This document shows positions 1 to 9,022 of a stretch of DNA of 30,904 nt, in pieces. The notes beneath the pieces are model-generated. The model searched no databases. It was not told the DNA's origin and saw nothing but the letters and a program-made list of their open reading frames with translations. Each line of letters opens with the position of its first letter. Position 1 is the first letter of the stretch. A program made the position numbers and the translations under genes. Source of the stretch: DATKKX01 sp035542775 (GTDB lineage: Bacteria > Planctomycetota > Phycisphaerae > UBA1845 > UTPLA1); contig DATKKX010000389.1 in the NCBI GenBank assembly GCA_035542775.1, positions 1 to 30,904 on the forward strand, given 5' to 3'.

Positions 1-1
1 C

Positions 2-1387
2 GAACACGGTTACTCCGGCGTCGTCCGCCCGGCGGGCACCGATCACAACCATGACGGCGATAATGATCCGAACACAATCAGCTCGTTCCGTGACGCGGGC
101 TACGATCACGCCGTGCACAACAACGATACGTACGCGTCGCACGACTACTACACGTTGGCGCCGTCTATCAGCCCGGGCGGAGACTGGGCTCTCGTACTGG
201 ACGGCAATCCATTGACCTATGGCGAACTGATGCACGCCTATCACGAGGGCGAGAACAACGGGCCGTTCGAGTCGGGTGAAGTGCATACCAGTGATCCGAA
301 CGAATACCAACTGACCTTGCTCTGGCCGCAGGGGCAAGCGGTCGATCCTGCTGTCTGCCAGTACTACACGGAGGTGGAGGCGGCGGTAGTAGTGTCGCCG
401 TTTGAGGCCTGCGGGCCCCAGCCCAATGCCCTGGCCTGCAAACAGGTCGTGTGCCCGGTGCAGACCCAGCAGTGTTTGCCGAAGAAGATCAGGCACTACC
501 TGCCGCAGGTCGTGTTCCCGCCGCATGGAACCGACCTGCTCGCGCCCACCTCCGGCTACTTCATGATTCGGACCCCGGCTGGGGACACGCTCACCTATAC
601 CATCGCGGATGGACCGCCGAACATGACGGTCGTCAATCGGCAGGATCCGGTCACGGTCGGTGATCACCGCGAGATCCCAACGGAAATGGTCCAGTTGGAC
701 CTTGTTGCCTCCGGTGGGGGTGGTGGCGGAGGCGGCGGGCTCGCCTATGTCCATCTCAGCACCTATCACGCCAGCACTGGTCGTGTCGTCGGTTCGGCCT
801 ACACCGGGACCGACTATCCGGCGGACAGCTTCTTCGACGTGTACGTCGAGATCGAGATCCCGGACATGGGCCTGACCGGACTGCATAATGAGAGCCCCAT
901 CCCGCTCGAGGACCTCGCCATCCATGCCGTTCCGCCGATGGGTACTCAGTTCCAGACGCCGTCCGGATGGTCTGGTGCGGAGTTGTTCACCGCCGACGGC
1001 CTGCCGACCGGCCTCTACCTCGTCGGAGTGATTCACGTTCTCCCGTTTGATTGGCAGGTGATCGAGTGCGAGTGCATGGATGCGAACGCCTGTCATGTCC
1101 AGTTCGGCGTTCCTGCCTGCACCGGCGGCTGTCCCCAGGGCTACGTGTGTGCTGAGCTTGGCATAACCAGCCCCGATGGGAGCTTCGAGGAACTCTGGTG
1201 CAACTGCCTGTGCGTGTTCATGGGCGACATGGACCACAATTACGTCATCAACGGCCTCGACATTCAGAACTTCGTGACCTGCTACATCGAGAACGGTCCG
1301 GATTGCGGGTGTGGCGATTTCAACGGCAACGGCACGGTTGATTGGGTCGACCTCAATGAGTTTGTTGCCCGGCTGCTTACGCCGTAA
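2..1387 (+). CDS. Secreted Cys-rich protein with C-terminal dockerin-like domain (5' partial)
   Basis: The frame is open from the first bases of the window, so the N-terminus and any signal peptide lie upstream; 461 residues are visible. The ATG/GTG codons near position 113 are internal, not starts. The last ~55 residues form a dockerin type I-like pair of calcium-binding repeats (GDMDHNYVINGLDIQNF, then GDFNGNGTVDWVDLNEF). Before it lies a Cys-rich stretch (CECMDANAC, CTGGCPQGYVC, CNCLC) that suggests disulfides and an extracytoplasmic location. A run of nine glycines separates an N-terminal region, which has an Asp/Asn-rich HNHDGDNDPN loop, from a beta-rich middle region. I do not recognise an enzymatic domain. 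In Planctomycetota such C-terminal repeats are common on exported proteins without a classical cellulosome. Gene reality is secure; function is unknown. Confidence 0.8.
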   Translation, partial: EHGYSGVVRPAGTDHNHDGDNDPNTISSFRDAGYDHAVHNNDTYASHDYYTLAPSISPGGDWALVLDGNPLTYGELMHAYHEGENNGPFESGEVHTSDPNEYQLTLLWPQGQAVDPAVCQYYTEVEAAVVVSPFEACGPQPNALACKQVVCPVQTQQCLPKKIRHYLPQVVFPPHGTDLLAPTSGYFMIRTPAGDTLTYTIADGPPNMTVVNRQDPVTVGDHREIPTEMVQLDLVASGGGGGGGGGLAYVHLSTYHASTGRVVGSAYTGTDYPADSFFDVYVEIEIPDMGLTGLHNESPIPLEDLAIHAVPPMGTQFQTPSGWSGAELFTADGLPTGLYLVGVIHVLPFDWQVIECECMDANACHVQFGVPACTGGCPQGYVCAELGITSPDGSFEELWCNCLCVFMGDMDHNYVINGLDIQNFVTCYIENGPDCGCGDFNGNGTVDWVDLNEFVARLLTP

Positions 1388-1446
1388 CCGGGCTTGAAAA
1401 ACGAACCGCTGAGCTCGCCATAAGGGCAAGCCCGGCGTGTAAGTAA

Positions 1447-1490
1447 GGCACCGCCATCCGATCGAGACTACTCGACCGGATGGCGGTGCC
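1447..1490. terminator. Strong hairpin between convergent genes, likely bidirectional terminator
   Basis: A perfect 14-bp inverted repeat (GGCACCGCCATCCG at 1447-1460, its complement at 1477-1490) extends inward by four more pairs (TCGA) after one mismatch, leaving a small loop. It lies 60 bases past the stop of the forward dockerin gene and 57 bases past the stop of the reverse matrixin gene. Only a short pyrimidine tail follows and there is no clear U-tract, so termination strength is inferred from the stem and the position. Confidence 0.6.
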
Positions 1491-1546
1491 CCCTTGATTC
1501 GAGGGACACCCGGGTGTGAAGCGAGCACCGCCCAGCCGTCCGCCGG

Positions 1547-2200
1547 CTATTGTGCGGCCGGCTGAGTTGCCAACACTGCTGCCCAATGGCGGATGGTGTC
1601 AATCTCGTCGGCACTGAACTGGTTCCGCGTAGCGAAACAGTAAGACATGAGCCGGCACTTGACTTCCGGCAGAGAGCAATTGTCGGCGCCCTCCGCGGGA
1701 TGGCTCAGTCCCAACGCATGTCCCATTTCGTGAACCAGCGTGTTGCGGTCCTCCATCGCCCGAACTGCGAGTGCGACACCATCACAAGAACTGGTCGGAG
1801 AATAGGCCGCACCGGCCGGCGGTGCCGCCAGAGCAGATGTCGAAGTCTCGGAGAGGACAGCGGGAACGAGCTCCCGCACCAGCCACACCCGGATGGCGGC
1901 AGAATGACCTTGCATCATCCCGCGAAGAGCTGATTCATCGGCGATGTATTCCCAGGATGGGTTGTCGACGATGATGGGCTCCAGGACCCGACAGGCGACA
2001 CCCGCTTGGGCCAGAGCCGGGCCAAGATTGCCGGCCAGGTACTCGAACATGTTTATCGTCCAATCTTTGGAAACGATGATCGGTTGAATGTCGATGGTGA
2101 AGTCGATCGCACGAACGGGAGGCGGCTTGATGGTATCCGGAGATATCGTTCCGCAGCCGGCCATGATGGCCGTTGCGAGCAAACAGCAAACTCGAGGCAT
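1547..2200 (-). CDS. Matrixin-like zinc metalloprotease, probable lipoprotein
   Basis: This 217-residue protein carries the metzincin zinc motif HEMGHALGLSH (residues 157-167), whose three His and one Glu bind zinc and activate water. A Met-turn-like RLMSYC follows. It is probably a small secreted M10-type endopeptidase. The N-terminus (MPRVCCLLATAIMAGCG) reads as a lipoprotein signal with Cys16 as the lipidation site, although the -3 residue is Met rather than Leu. I chose the ATG at 2200 over a start 12 codons upstream because GAGGGA sits 7 bases before it and the lipobox then lies at the right depth. The gene stands alone and converges on the dockerin gene. It has no propeptide Cys-switch motif that I can see, so latency control is unclear. 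Substrate unknown. Confidence 0.8.
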   Translation of the reverse strand: MPRVCCLLATAIMAGCGTISPDTIKPPPVRAIDFTIDIQPIIVSKDWTINMFEYLAGNLGPALAQAGVACRVLEPIIVDNPSWEYIADESALRGMMQGHSAAIRVWLVRELVPAVLSETSTSALAAPPAGAAYSPTSSCDGVALAVRAMEDRNTLVHEMGHALGLSHPAEGADNCSLPEVKCRLMSYCFATRNQFSADEIDTIRHWAAVLATQPAAQ

Positions 2201-2401
2201 GCCCAGTTCCCTCTGGCAAGCCTCTCTCCGGAGCACCTGTCTATCTTAAGCCGATTACCCGCCCAAAGCCAGAGCAGGGCCGATGAAGGTTGGCCGGTAG
2301 AACAGCAGTGACGAGATCGCCGTCGTCACCCGATCAGCCCGCTCCCAAGAGACACATGACTTGTCTTCCTCCTGCGGCGCATCCCATCGAATCGCTAGTG
2401 A

Positions 2402-3025
2402 TCAACCGGGGGGCGCGAGCCTGCTCAGCTGCTGGAGGGCATCGCGGAGACTGCGAATGGCGCGAAGCAGCAGCATCTGCACCGCTGGCTCGGATCGCTC
2501 CATCAGTTCAGCCACGCGAGCCAGCGGCAGACCTTTGAGATACCGCAGTTCCAGTACACGCCGATGATCGTCCGAGAGCCCCGCTAACGCCGCCAGCAGA
2601 AGAGCCTCCGTCTCCTCCCGGGCCGCGATCCGGCTGGGGGTCTGGGTATCGAGAGCGGTTTGCGAGGCCAGGGATTGATAGCCGGATTGAGACCGCGGCG
2701 GGCCAATCTCGCGTCGAACGTCGCGAATCGCCGCGTAATAGTGGCGACGGACATCCGCCAGCTTCGATTCCAGAACCTGCACCAGCCACTTAAAGAAGGA
2801 GTCTCCCCCGCGATCCTGGAACGTGTGGATATTCCGGACCACATCAACGTAAACGAGTTGCAGGACGTCCTCCGGCTCGACTTTGGCGCGCAACACCGCG
2901 GGTATTCGCCGCTCGGTAAGGGTACGGAGCTGCTGATGGTGGACAAGAATGAGCTTTTGGACCGCGAGCAGGTCTCCCTGCACCGCGCGAGCCAGCCACG
3001 ATTGCACAATCGCTTCCTCGCTCAC
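2402..3025 (-). CDS. ECF RNA polymerase sigma factor, planctomycete type
   Basis: At 207 residues this has the sigma70 region 2 and region 4 layout. The N-terminal half contains the AVQGDLLAVQKLI helix and the EPEDVLQLVYVDVVRNIHTF core-binding segment. The C-terminal half (about 135-200) holds LSDDHRRVLELRYLKGLPLARVAELM and a helix-turn-helix recognition segment (SEPAVQMLLLRAIRSLRDAL). The pattern matches the sigma families abundant in Planctomycetota (TIGR02984-like). The start is a GTG at 3025, with a G-rich, SD-like GGGGGGTGA upstream. No anti-sigma factor is adjacent. Instead a membrane-anchored protein kinase is transcribed divergently from the same 73-bp gap, suggesting kinase-linked control of the sigma factor, as reported for some planctomycete and actinobacterial ECF groups; that link is inference. 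Confidence 0.88.
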   Translation of the reverse strand: MSEEAIVQSWLARAVQGDLLAVQKLILVHHQQLRTLTERRIPAVLRAKVEPEDVLQLVYVDVVRNIHTFQDRGGDSFFKWLVQVLESKLADVRRHYYAAIRDVRREIGPPRSQSGYQSLASQTALDTQTPSRIAAREETEALLLAALAGLSDDHRRVLELRYLKGLPLARVAELMERSEPAVQMLLLRAIRSLRDALQQLSRLAPPG

Positions 3026-3027
3026 GA

Positions 3028-3058
3028 TTCACCCGTCACCCCCCGCCATGGTATTATA
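3028..3058. promoter_or_regulatory. Possible divergent promoter elements between sigma factor and kinase
   Basis: On the reverse strand a TATAAT hexamer (3058 to 3053) lies 28 bases before the sigma-factor GTG, with no good -35 behind it. On the forward strand TATTAT (3052-3057) follows TTCACC (3028-3033) with an 18-base spacer and lies 41 bases before the kinase ATG. The two overlap, so transcription in the two directions could be mutually exclusive. Evidence is only consensus similarity in a GC-rich background. Confidence 0.35.
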
Positions 3059-3098
3059 GATCATCATCAGACGCGGCGGGAGCCTTTGGGTTGGATCC

Positions 3099-6000
3099 AT
3101 GTCCGGCGACCCGGTCAACACGAACGGTCAGAACGACCGACGATTGGCGGAGGCAATCGACGGCTACGTCGAGGGCCTCAACCGCGGCGAGATCATCTCT
3201 GTCGAAGACTGGATCGCGCGATTTCCCGATATCGCCAGCGAGCTCCGAGAGTGCCTCTCTGCGCTGGGATTGATGCGCAGGCTCACCACCGGCCCGACCG
3301 CCGGCCCAGAACTGCTGTCGCCCCAGTCCCCCATGCTCGTGACGGATCAGGCAAGTATTCCGGAGACACCGGCACCCTTTCACGTGCCCGGCTATGTGGT
3401 GCTCGACGAGCTTGGCCGCGGAGGCATGGGCGTCGTGTACAAGGCCTTGCAGGTGGCCACCAAGCGGATCGTCGCGCTCAAGTTTACGGCCGGCGATCTG
3501 TTCGCGTCTCCCTCCGCACGGCGGCGCTTCGAGCGCGAAGTCGAGATGGCCGCGGCAATCGACCACCCGGGTATCGTTCGCGTGCTGGAGAGCGGCGAGA
3601 GCCAGGGACGCCCCTACTGTGCGCTGGAATTCGTCGACGGTCAGCCGCTCAACCGCTTCCTGGCATCGCGCAATCTGGACACTGATGAAAAAATGCGGAT
3701 GTTCCTCCTGATCGCGGAGGCCGTGCAATGTGCCCACCAGCACGCCGTCGTCCATCGTGATCTCAAGCCATCCAATATTCTCGTCGACAGCAACGCCAAT
3801 CCGCGCATCCTCGATTTCGGGCTGGCCCGCTTCGTGGAACCGGTGGAGGCGCCGCCTTCCGACCGATCGCTGCTGACGCAGAACGGCCAGTGGGTCGGCA
3901 CGTTGCCCTACCTTTCGCCTGAGCAGGCATCAGGAAAAGGTCCCGTGGTCGACGTCCGCAGCGATCTTTACTGTCTCGGCGTCATACTCTATGAGATGTT
4001 GACCGGCCAATTGCCCTACGACACAACCGGGCCCACAGCGGACGTGCTGTACCACGTCGTGCACACGATTCCGCCGCGCCCCTCGCACTTGGTCGCGGGC
4101 ATCAAAGCGGACTTGGACGCGGTCGTGCTGAAGCTGCTGGAGAAGGATCCAGACTCTCGTTATCAGACCGCCGCTGAACTGGCCGCCGACCTCCGCGCGT
4201 ACCTGGGCGGCGAGCCCGTGGAGGCCAATCGCTCGGGTAGTTTCTACCTCTTTCGGAAGGCCTACGCGCGCTACCGCCGACATGTGCAGGTTGCTGCGGC
4301 ACTCCTGGCCGTACTCGTCGGGGCCAGCGTCATCACTTCAGTCCTGTATGTCCAGGTTCAGCAGGAGCGGGATCAGCTCTCTGAGCAACTGCATGTCAGT
4401 ACGTTGCGGCGCGGGGTCGCCCATCTGGCGGCCGGCCACGATGTTCTCGCCGAGGATCTGCTCTCCCAGGCCTATCGCATGCGTCCGGACCGACAGGCGT
4501 ATTGGTCGATGCTCAGCTATCTTGTACAGAACCCCCTTGCGGCACGGCTCTGCATGAAGGGTTGGTTCACGGCACTCGCATTCTCGCCCAATGGTCGCTA
4601 CTTGGCCATCGGCAATCTCCGCGGAGTCGTGACCATTCACGACGGTAGGACGCTTGAGCCGCTTCGATCGTGGAACGCCCATCAGGGTGATGTAAGCACA
4701 CTGGGCTTCTCACCGGACGGACGCTACCTGGTAACTGGCAGCGCCGATCGACGAATCACATCATGGGAAACGAAAGACTGGAAACAGACTGCGGGCCTGC
4801 CCGAAGGCTCCAGTGAGGTAAGACTTGTGCGATTCGCGCGACAAGCCCGTTCCACCTTCATCGCCGGCTACGATGGACAGGTCGTGCTCTACAGCTTGGA
4901 TGATGCCGGAAACCTGCGTCCGCTGCGAGCTTTCGATGAAGTTGCCACGCCGGTCACCGCCGATCTGAGCGTCTCCGGATCCGAGGTGGCGGTCGCTATA
5001 CCCGGGGGCGTCCGGGTCTACACAACCAACGACGGCCAATCCCGGTCGGAGATCCACGGGTTTGAGAAACCCATCGAGGCTCTTCGCCTGAGCCCGGACG
5101 CGAGCTGCCTTGCCGTCTGGAGCGGTGCTGAACTCTCCGTCTGGGATCGCGACGCACGACGGCTCTGGACCAGCGGAACCGGCCTGTCGGAACCGCGACC
5201 GACGACCCTCTGGGATTCTCCCGCGAATTCGCAGGAGGGGCTGAAATCACCCCATGTGTGCTGGACACCCTCAGTCGAGTTCAGCGACGACGGAGCCTTG
5301 CTGGCCTGTGCATCCTGGGGCGCCGAAGTGCGCGTGTGGGAAGCGCAGCAGGGACGAATGATCGGCGCATTGCGGGCTCACGAAACGGCGGTATACGGAA
5401 TCGCCTTCGCCCCGCAGTCCCATCGACTCGTCTGCGGTTGCATCGGCGTTGTGCGACTGTGGGATCTCGATAGCCACCCTGGCCGTCTCAGTTGGGAAGT
5501 GCCGCACGGCACCGACCGGACCTGCGTCGCGATTTCCGACGATGCCCAGCGCCTGGCGTGGGGCGGCGCCCCCGACGGCTCGGTTTGTCTGCAATCCTGC
5601 CCCGGCCCGCGAACTGTGGACCGTCTAAGCAGCGGACCCTCGCCCGTCACCGCGATTGCATTCGATCGGACTGGTGCTCGGCTCGCCACCGGCGATGACG
5701 CGGGAATGTTGACCATCTGGCGGACCGCTGAGAAAACCGAGCTTGCTCGATGGGCGACGGGCAGTCCTTCCGTTCGCGCGGTCGCCTTCTCTCCCAACAG
5801 CGAGCTGATCGCCTCGGGCGGGCGCGATGGACGGCTGCTCGTCTGGCGAACACGAGACGGCACGCCCATGCAGAACTGGCAGGCCCACAGCGGCTCTATC
5901 CTGGCCCTTGCCTTCTCTCCGGACGGCCGACGATTGCTGTCTGGCGGCACGGACTGGCGTGCAGCCGTGTGGGAGCTGGACCGGACCGACCCCATCTGCG

Positions 6001-6380
6001 TGTGGAATCACCGCGAATGGGTCAACGCCGTCACTTTTTCGCCGGACGGCCGACGCATGGCCACCGGCGGCGCCGATCTGTCCATCCGCGTCGGCCTGGT
6101 TGGCAAACAGCCTGATCGCGAGATCGCCGCAACACACGCCCATTGGATCAATGGCATCGCCTTTATCGATGGCGGCAACGTCCTGGTCTCCGGTGGATAC
6201 GACGCGGCGATACGTTTCTGGGACCTGGCAACTGGCGCCGAGCTGGCCACGCTTCCAAGCCTCGGAGGACCGGTGCACACTCTGGTCACTTCGCGTGACG
6301 GGGGCATGCTCGCCATCGGAGCCGCCCGAGGCGTTCAATTGATCGATTTGGCGTCGGCAAGGGCAAGGATCGCCCCATAA
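3099..6380 (+). CDS. Membrane-anchored Ser/Thr protein kinase with ~14 WD40 repeats
   Basis: This 1,093-residue protein has an N-terminal Hanks-type kinase (about 98-370). It shows a glycine loop LGRGGMGVVYKA (105-116), catalytic Lys128 in VALK, the catalytic loop HRDLKPSN (219-226), DFG (239-241) and an SPE in place of APE. All key residues are present, so it should be active. One membrane helix (about 397-420) separates it from a C-terminal region. There I count about 14 WD-like units of the type AFSPDGRRLLSGG...VWxL, enough for two seven-bladed propellers, probably outside the cytosol and serving as sensor or scaffold. The first 60 residues resemble the small helical segment often preceding planctomycete kinases. 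The gene is divergent from an ECF sigma factor, its likely partner. The ATG at 3099 fits, but the ribosome-binding site is weak. Confidence 0.92.
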   Translation: MSGDPVNTNGQNDRRLAEAIDGYVEGLNRGEIISVEDWIARFPDIASELRECLSALGLMRRLTTGPTAGPELLSPQSPMLVTDQASIPETPAPFHVPGYVVLDELGRGGMGVVYKALQVATKRIVALKFTAGDLFASPSARRRFEREVEMAAAIDHPGIVRVLESGESQGRPYCALEFVDGQPLNRFLASRNLDTDEKMRMFLLIAEAVQCAHQHAVVHRDLKPSNILVDSNANPRILDFGLARFVEPVEAPPSDRSLLTQNGQWVGTLPYLSPEQASGKGPVVDVRSDLYCLGVILYEMLTGQLPYDTTGPTADVLYHVVHTIPPRPSHLVAGIKADLDAVVLKLLEKDPDSRYQTAAELAADLRAYLGGEPVEANRSGSFYLFRKAYARYRRHVQVAAALLAVLVGASVITSVLYVQVQQERDQLSEQLHVSTLRRGVAHLAAGHDVLAEDLLSQAYRMRPDRQAYWSMLSYLVQNPLAARLCMKGWFTALAFSPNGRYLAIGNLRGVVTIHDGRTLEPLRSWNAHQGDVSTLGFSPDGRYLVTGSADRRITSWETKDWKQTAGLPEGSSEVRLVRFARQARSTFIAGYDGQVVLYSLDDAGNLRPLRAFDEVATPVTADLSVSGSEVAVAIPGGVRVYTTNDGQSRSEIHGFEKPIEALRLSPDASCLAVWSGAELSVWDRDARRLWTSGTGLSEPRPTTLWDSPANSQEGLKSPHVCWTPSVEFSDDGALLACASWGAEVRVWEAQQGRMIGALRAHETAVYGIAFAPQSHRLVCGCIGVVRLWDLDSHPGRLSWEVPHGTDRTCVAISDDAQRLAWGGAPDGSVCLQSCPGPRTVDRLSSGPSPVTAIAFDRTGARLATGDDAGMLTIWRTAEKTELARWATGSPSVRAVAFSPNSELIASGGRDGRLLVWRTRDGTPMQNWQAHSGSILALAFSPDGRRLLSGGTDWRAAVWELDRTDPICVWNHREWVNAVTFSPDGRRMATGGADLSIRVGLVGKQPDREIAATHAHWINGIAFIDGGNVLVSGGYDAAIRFWDLATGAELATLPSLGGPVHTLVTSRDGGMLAIGAARGVQLIDLASARARIAP

Positions 6381-6527
6381 ACGGCCTGCAAATCACGTCC
6401 AACAGATCTCCCTTTGATCGGGTGGCAACCATCGCTCGCGTTGTGTTCTCCACTCCTCCGCGGTTAAGAGGGTAGGGGGGAGGGTCACTCCCCACGCGTC
6501 CCCTCGACATCTCTGAGGAGTAATACG

Positions 6528-8801
6528 ATGACTTCAATCAAGGATAGCCCGATTCGTCTACGGTTCGCCACAACCGCCGCCGTGTGCTTCGGTATGCTGT
6601 GCATGACGAGTACCGCGTTGGCCACGACCTTTGTCAAAGGTCTGGTCCCCGACTGGAACCAGCCCTACTGGCATGGCGCACATGGGCCGAACGGCGGCCC
6701 GGTTGGCGGACCTGCGGGGCCGTGGCAGGCGTGGTGTACACCCACCGCCGCAGCCAACGTCATCGGCTACTGGGAGGACAAACGCGGTCACGCCATCTCC
6801 GACGGAGCGGTTTATCCCGCCAGCGGTAGGGTTTGGCCTCAGTGGCCTGCTTGGCAGGATTATGAAGCAAACGGCGGCCCCAGCAGAGGGATGCTGTCGC
6901 CGGTCAGTGCCGACGATATCGGTTGGTATTTTGACACCAATCACACGGGTGATCCAGCTCATGGAAATGGCGCACATCTCGGCACTTACATCAAAGATGT
7001 GTCTCGGCCGGCGTGGAACGCCAAACTGGGGCTTAACAAATTCTTCAACGATCGCGGTGCCGTCGGCTTTCGGGCCCGCACGCTGGGCGTCGGCTACGCG
7101 GATGGGGGACTGCCAGTTCTTGGAGACCTTCACGCCTGGCAGCAGATCACCCTCGAAATTGACGCCAACCGCCCGATCATGGTGGCCTTCAAACATTGGA
7201 ACATCATTACGCTCAATCAGACTAGGTCCGATACGTCGCCCGAAGGTTCGCTGGGATGGTCCTACTGGAACTTCGGCGCGTTTGGCGGAGATCCCTGGGG
7301 AAATGGCGAGTATTGGGATCCGAACGAGGTGGGTCCGCAAGCCGTAGGGCATTATGTCACCGCGGTCGGTTACATCATCGCCAATACCGCCGACGACATC
7401 CTGGGAAACACGAACTGGGTGATCGTCCATGACACCGTCGGGCAGACCCCTCGCAATGTGGCTGTCCCGTTTGTTCATAACCTCGTGCCGTGGCTGGCCA
7501 ACACCACCATCCGCGGTTACACGAGTTCTCCGTATGTCTTCGGTCCGCCCGAGACCATCGACAACACCTCCGCCGATACCGGTCATATGGTGAGCCTCAA
7601 GCTGGACCAGGACAACAACCCGCAGGTCGCTTACGAGGACTTGACCAATAACATCGTCAAGTACGCCAAGAAAAGCGGCGGCGTTTGGACCCGCGAGTCA
7701 GTTGACGCCGTGAATGCCCGCTGTTGGGGCATATCGATCGCGGTTTCCTGGAACCGGTGGCCGAGCATCGCCTGGGCCGGCGCTCCGGATTTGGTCCAAG
7801 CCAAGGACCTCTGGTACGCAGGCAAGAACTCATTCGGGAACTGGTTGCTGACCAAAGTCTACGACGCCACCAGCAGCGGCAATGAGGTCTACTTCCCAGC
7901 CATAGTGCTCAATCCATCGGGTAATCCCCAAATCGCCTACAAGCGCGGAATGTGGGACCTCTGGCTGTCGTATTACAGCGCCGGCTGGAACCACACCCAT
8001 ATCGACACGACCGGCACGGCCATCAGCACTAACCACAATGCCATCGAGATTGACAACAACGGCTATCTGCACATTGCCTACAACGATGCCGTCAGCTCGG
8101 GCATTTACAACGTCGAGCGACTCAAGTATGCCCAGAACCGCTGCAATCCGGGCGTTTGGCAAACCCAGGTCGTGGAGAGCTTCGCGGGATCCACCAACTA
8201 CGGCGTCGGCGATTACCCATCGATCGATCTCAACTCGCAAGGATGGATCATCATCAGCCACTATGCCGGCGGCCAGGGCCAGTTGCGTACCGCTCAGAGA
8301 GGCGACGTTTGCAGCATGGGGGTTTGGATTAACAACGCAGTCGACCCCAATATCAGTCAGGGCTCGACAGCCGTTTGCTACGATTCGGCTGATCGGCCCG
8401 TTATTGCTTACTGGGGGACCGCGCCGGGAATTCCGAGCGCACATGCCTGCATCAAGCTGGCCCGCTACACCAGCGCCGGCTGGGTCATCCAGACAGTGTA
8501 TGATCCGGGCTCGAGCTCGACACCCGTCTACTGGTTGTCCATGGACCTCGATCAATGCAGCCGGCCGCGAATTGCCTTCTACGGCCCGGAGTCCACGAGC
8601 CTGCGTTACATCGTGGCCCAGCATCGTGGTGACATCGACGGCGATGGCAGCCTGTCTCTAGATGACCAGACGCTCCTGACCAACGTCCTGCTCGACCCCA
8701 CGTCGGCCACCGATGAGCAGAGACGCGCCGCGGACTGCAACGGGGACGGGGTCCTTGACGGCCGGGACATCCAGGCGTTCATTGCCTTGATGCTGGGGTG
8801 A
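6528..8801 (+). CDS. Exported C39-like cysteine peptidase with propeller-like region and C-terminal dockerin
   Basis: The start is fixed by GAGGAG (6515-6520) seven bases before the ATG. A Sec signal peptide ends near TSTALA (about residue 32). Residues ~65-310 resemble a papain-fold C39-like peptidase: Cys70 in WCTPTAAANVIGYW, His275 in VGHYVTAVGYI and Asp302 in WVIVHDT form a plausible triad. The next ~340 residues are repeated beta units (phrases such as DQDNNPQVAYED, NPSGNPQIAYKR, DNNGYLHIAYND) that look like a propeller. The last ~60 residues are a dockerin-like pair (GDIDGDGSLSLDDQTLL and DCNGDGVLDGRDIQAFI). The protein is likely a secreted peptidase or amidase held on the surface or in a complex. 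No ABC transporter lies nearby, so it is not an obvious bacteriocin processor. The 147-base leader holds a G-rich run at 6470-6484. Confidence 0.8.
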   Translation: MTSIKDSPIRLRFATTAAVCFGMLCMTSTALATTFVKGLVPDWNQPYWHGAHGPNGGPVGGPAGPWQAWCTPTAAANVIGYWEDKRGHAISDGAVYPASGRVWPQWPAWQDYEANGGPSRGMLSPVSADDIGWYFDTNHTGDPAHGNGAHLGTYIKDVSRPAWNAKLGLNKFFNDRGAVGFRARTLGVGYADGGLPVLGDLHAWQQITLEIDANRPIMVAFKHWNIITLNQTRSDTSPEGSLGWSYWNFGAFGGDPWGNGEYWDPNEVGPQAVGHYVTAVGYIIANTADDILGNTNWVIVHDTVGQTPRNVAVPFVHNLVPWLANTTIRGYTSSPYVFGPPETIDNTSADTGHMVSLKLDQDNNPQVAYEDLTNNIVKYAKKSGGVWTRESVDAVNARCWGISIAVSWNRWPSIAWAGAPDLVQAKDLWYAGKNSFGNWLLTKVYDATSSGNEVYFPAIVLNPSGNPQIAYKRGMWDLWLSYYSAGWNHTHIDTTGTAISTNHNAIEIDNNGYLHIAYNDAVSSGIYNVERLKYAQNRCNPGVWQTQVVESFAGSTNYGVGDYPSIDLNSQGWIIISHYAGGQGQLRTAQRGDVCSMGVWINNAVDPNISQGSTAVCYDSADRPVIAYWGTAPGIPSAHACIKLARYTSAGWVIQTVYDPGSSSTPVYWLSMDLDQCSRPRIAFYGPESTSLRYIVAQHRGDIDGDGSLSLDDQTLLTNVLLDPTSATDEQRRAADCNGDGVLDGRDIQAFIALMLG

Positions 8802-9022
8802 ACGCAACCGACCGCTGACTTCAACTTGGCGGCGATCGCCATCGTTGAGAGAATCCCTGGACCGGTATTTCAGTGCGCCGGCACTCCTGCCTATTGTGCC
8901 GCCATGCCTCCGAGAAGATATTCCACGCTAAGCTAACCGGCGTTTACAGCCGATAATGGCATGACGAGGTACCAGCACCCGCTCTCCGCCCACGGGCGCC
9001 CAGTTGTGAAAGGCAGGCTGCC

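Noticed and set aside
8872..8885. Short hairpin AGTGC/GCACT after the C39-like gene
   Set aside because: Five pairs with a four-base loop and no T-tract; expected by chance in GC-rich DNA.
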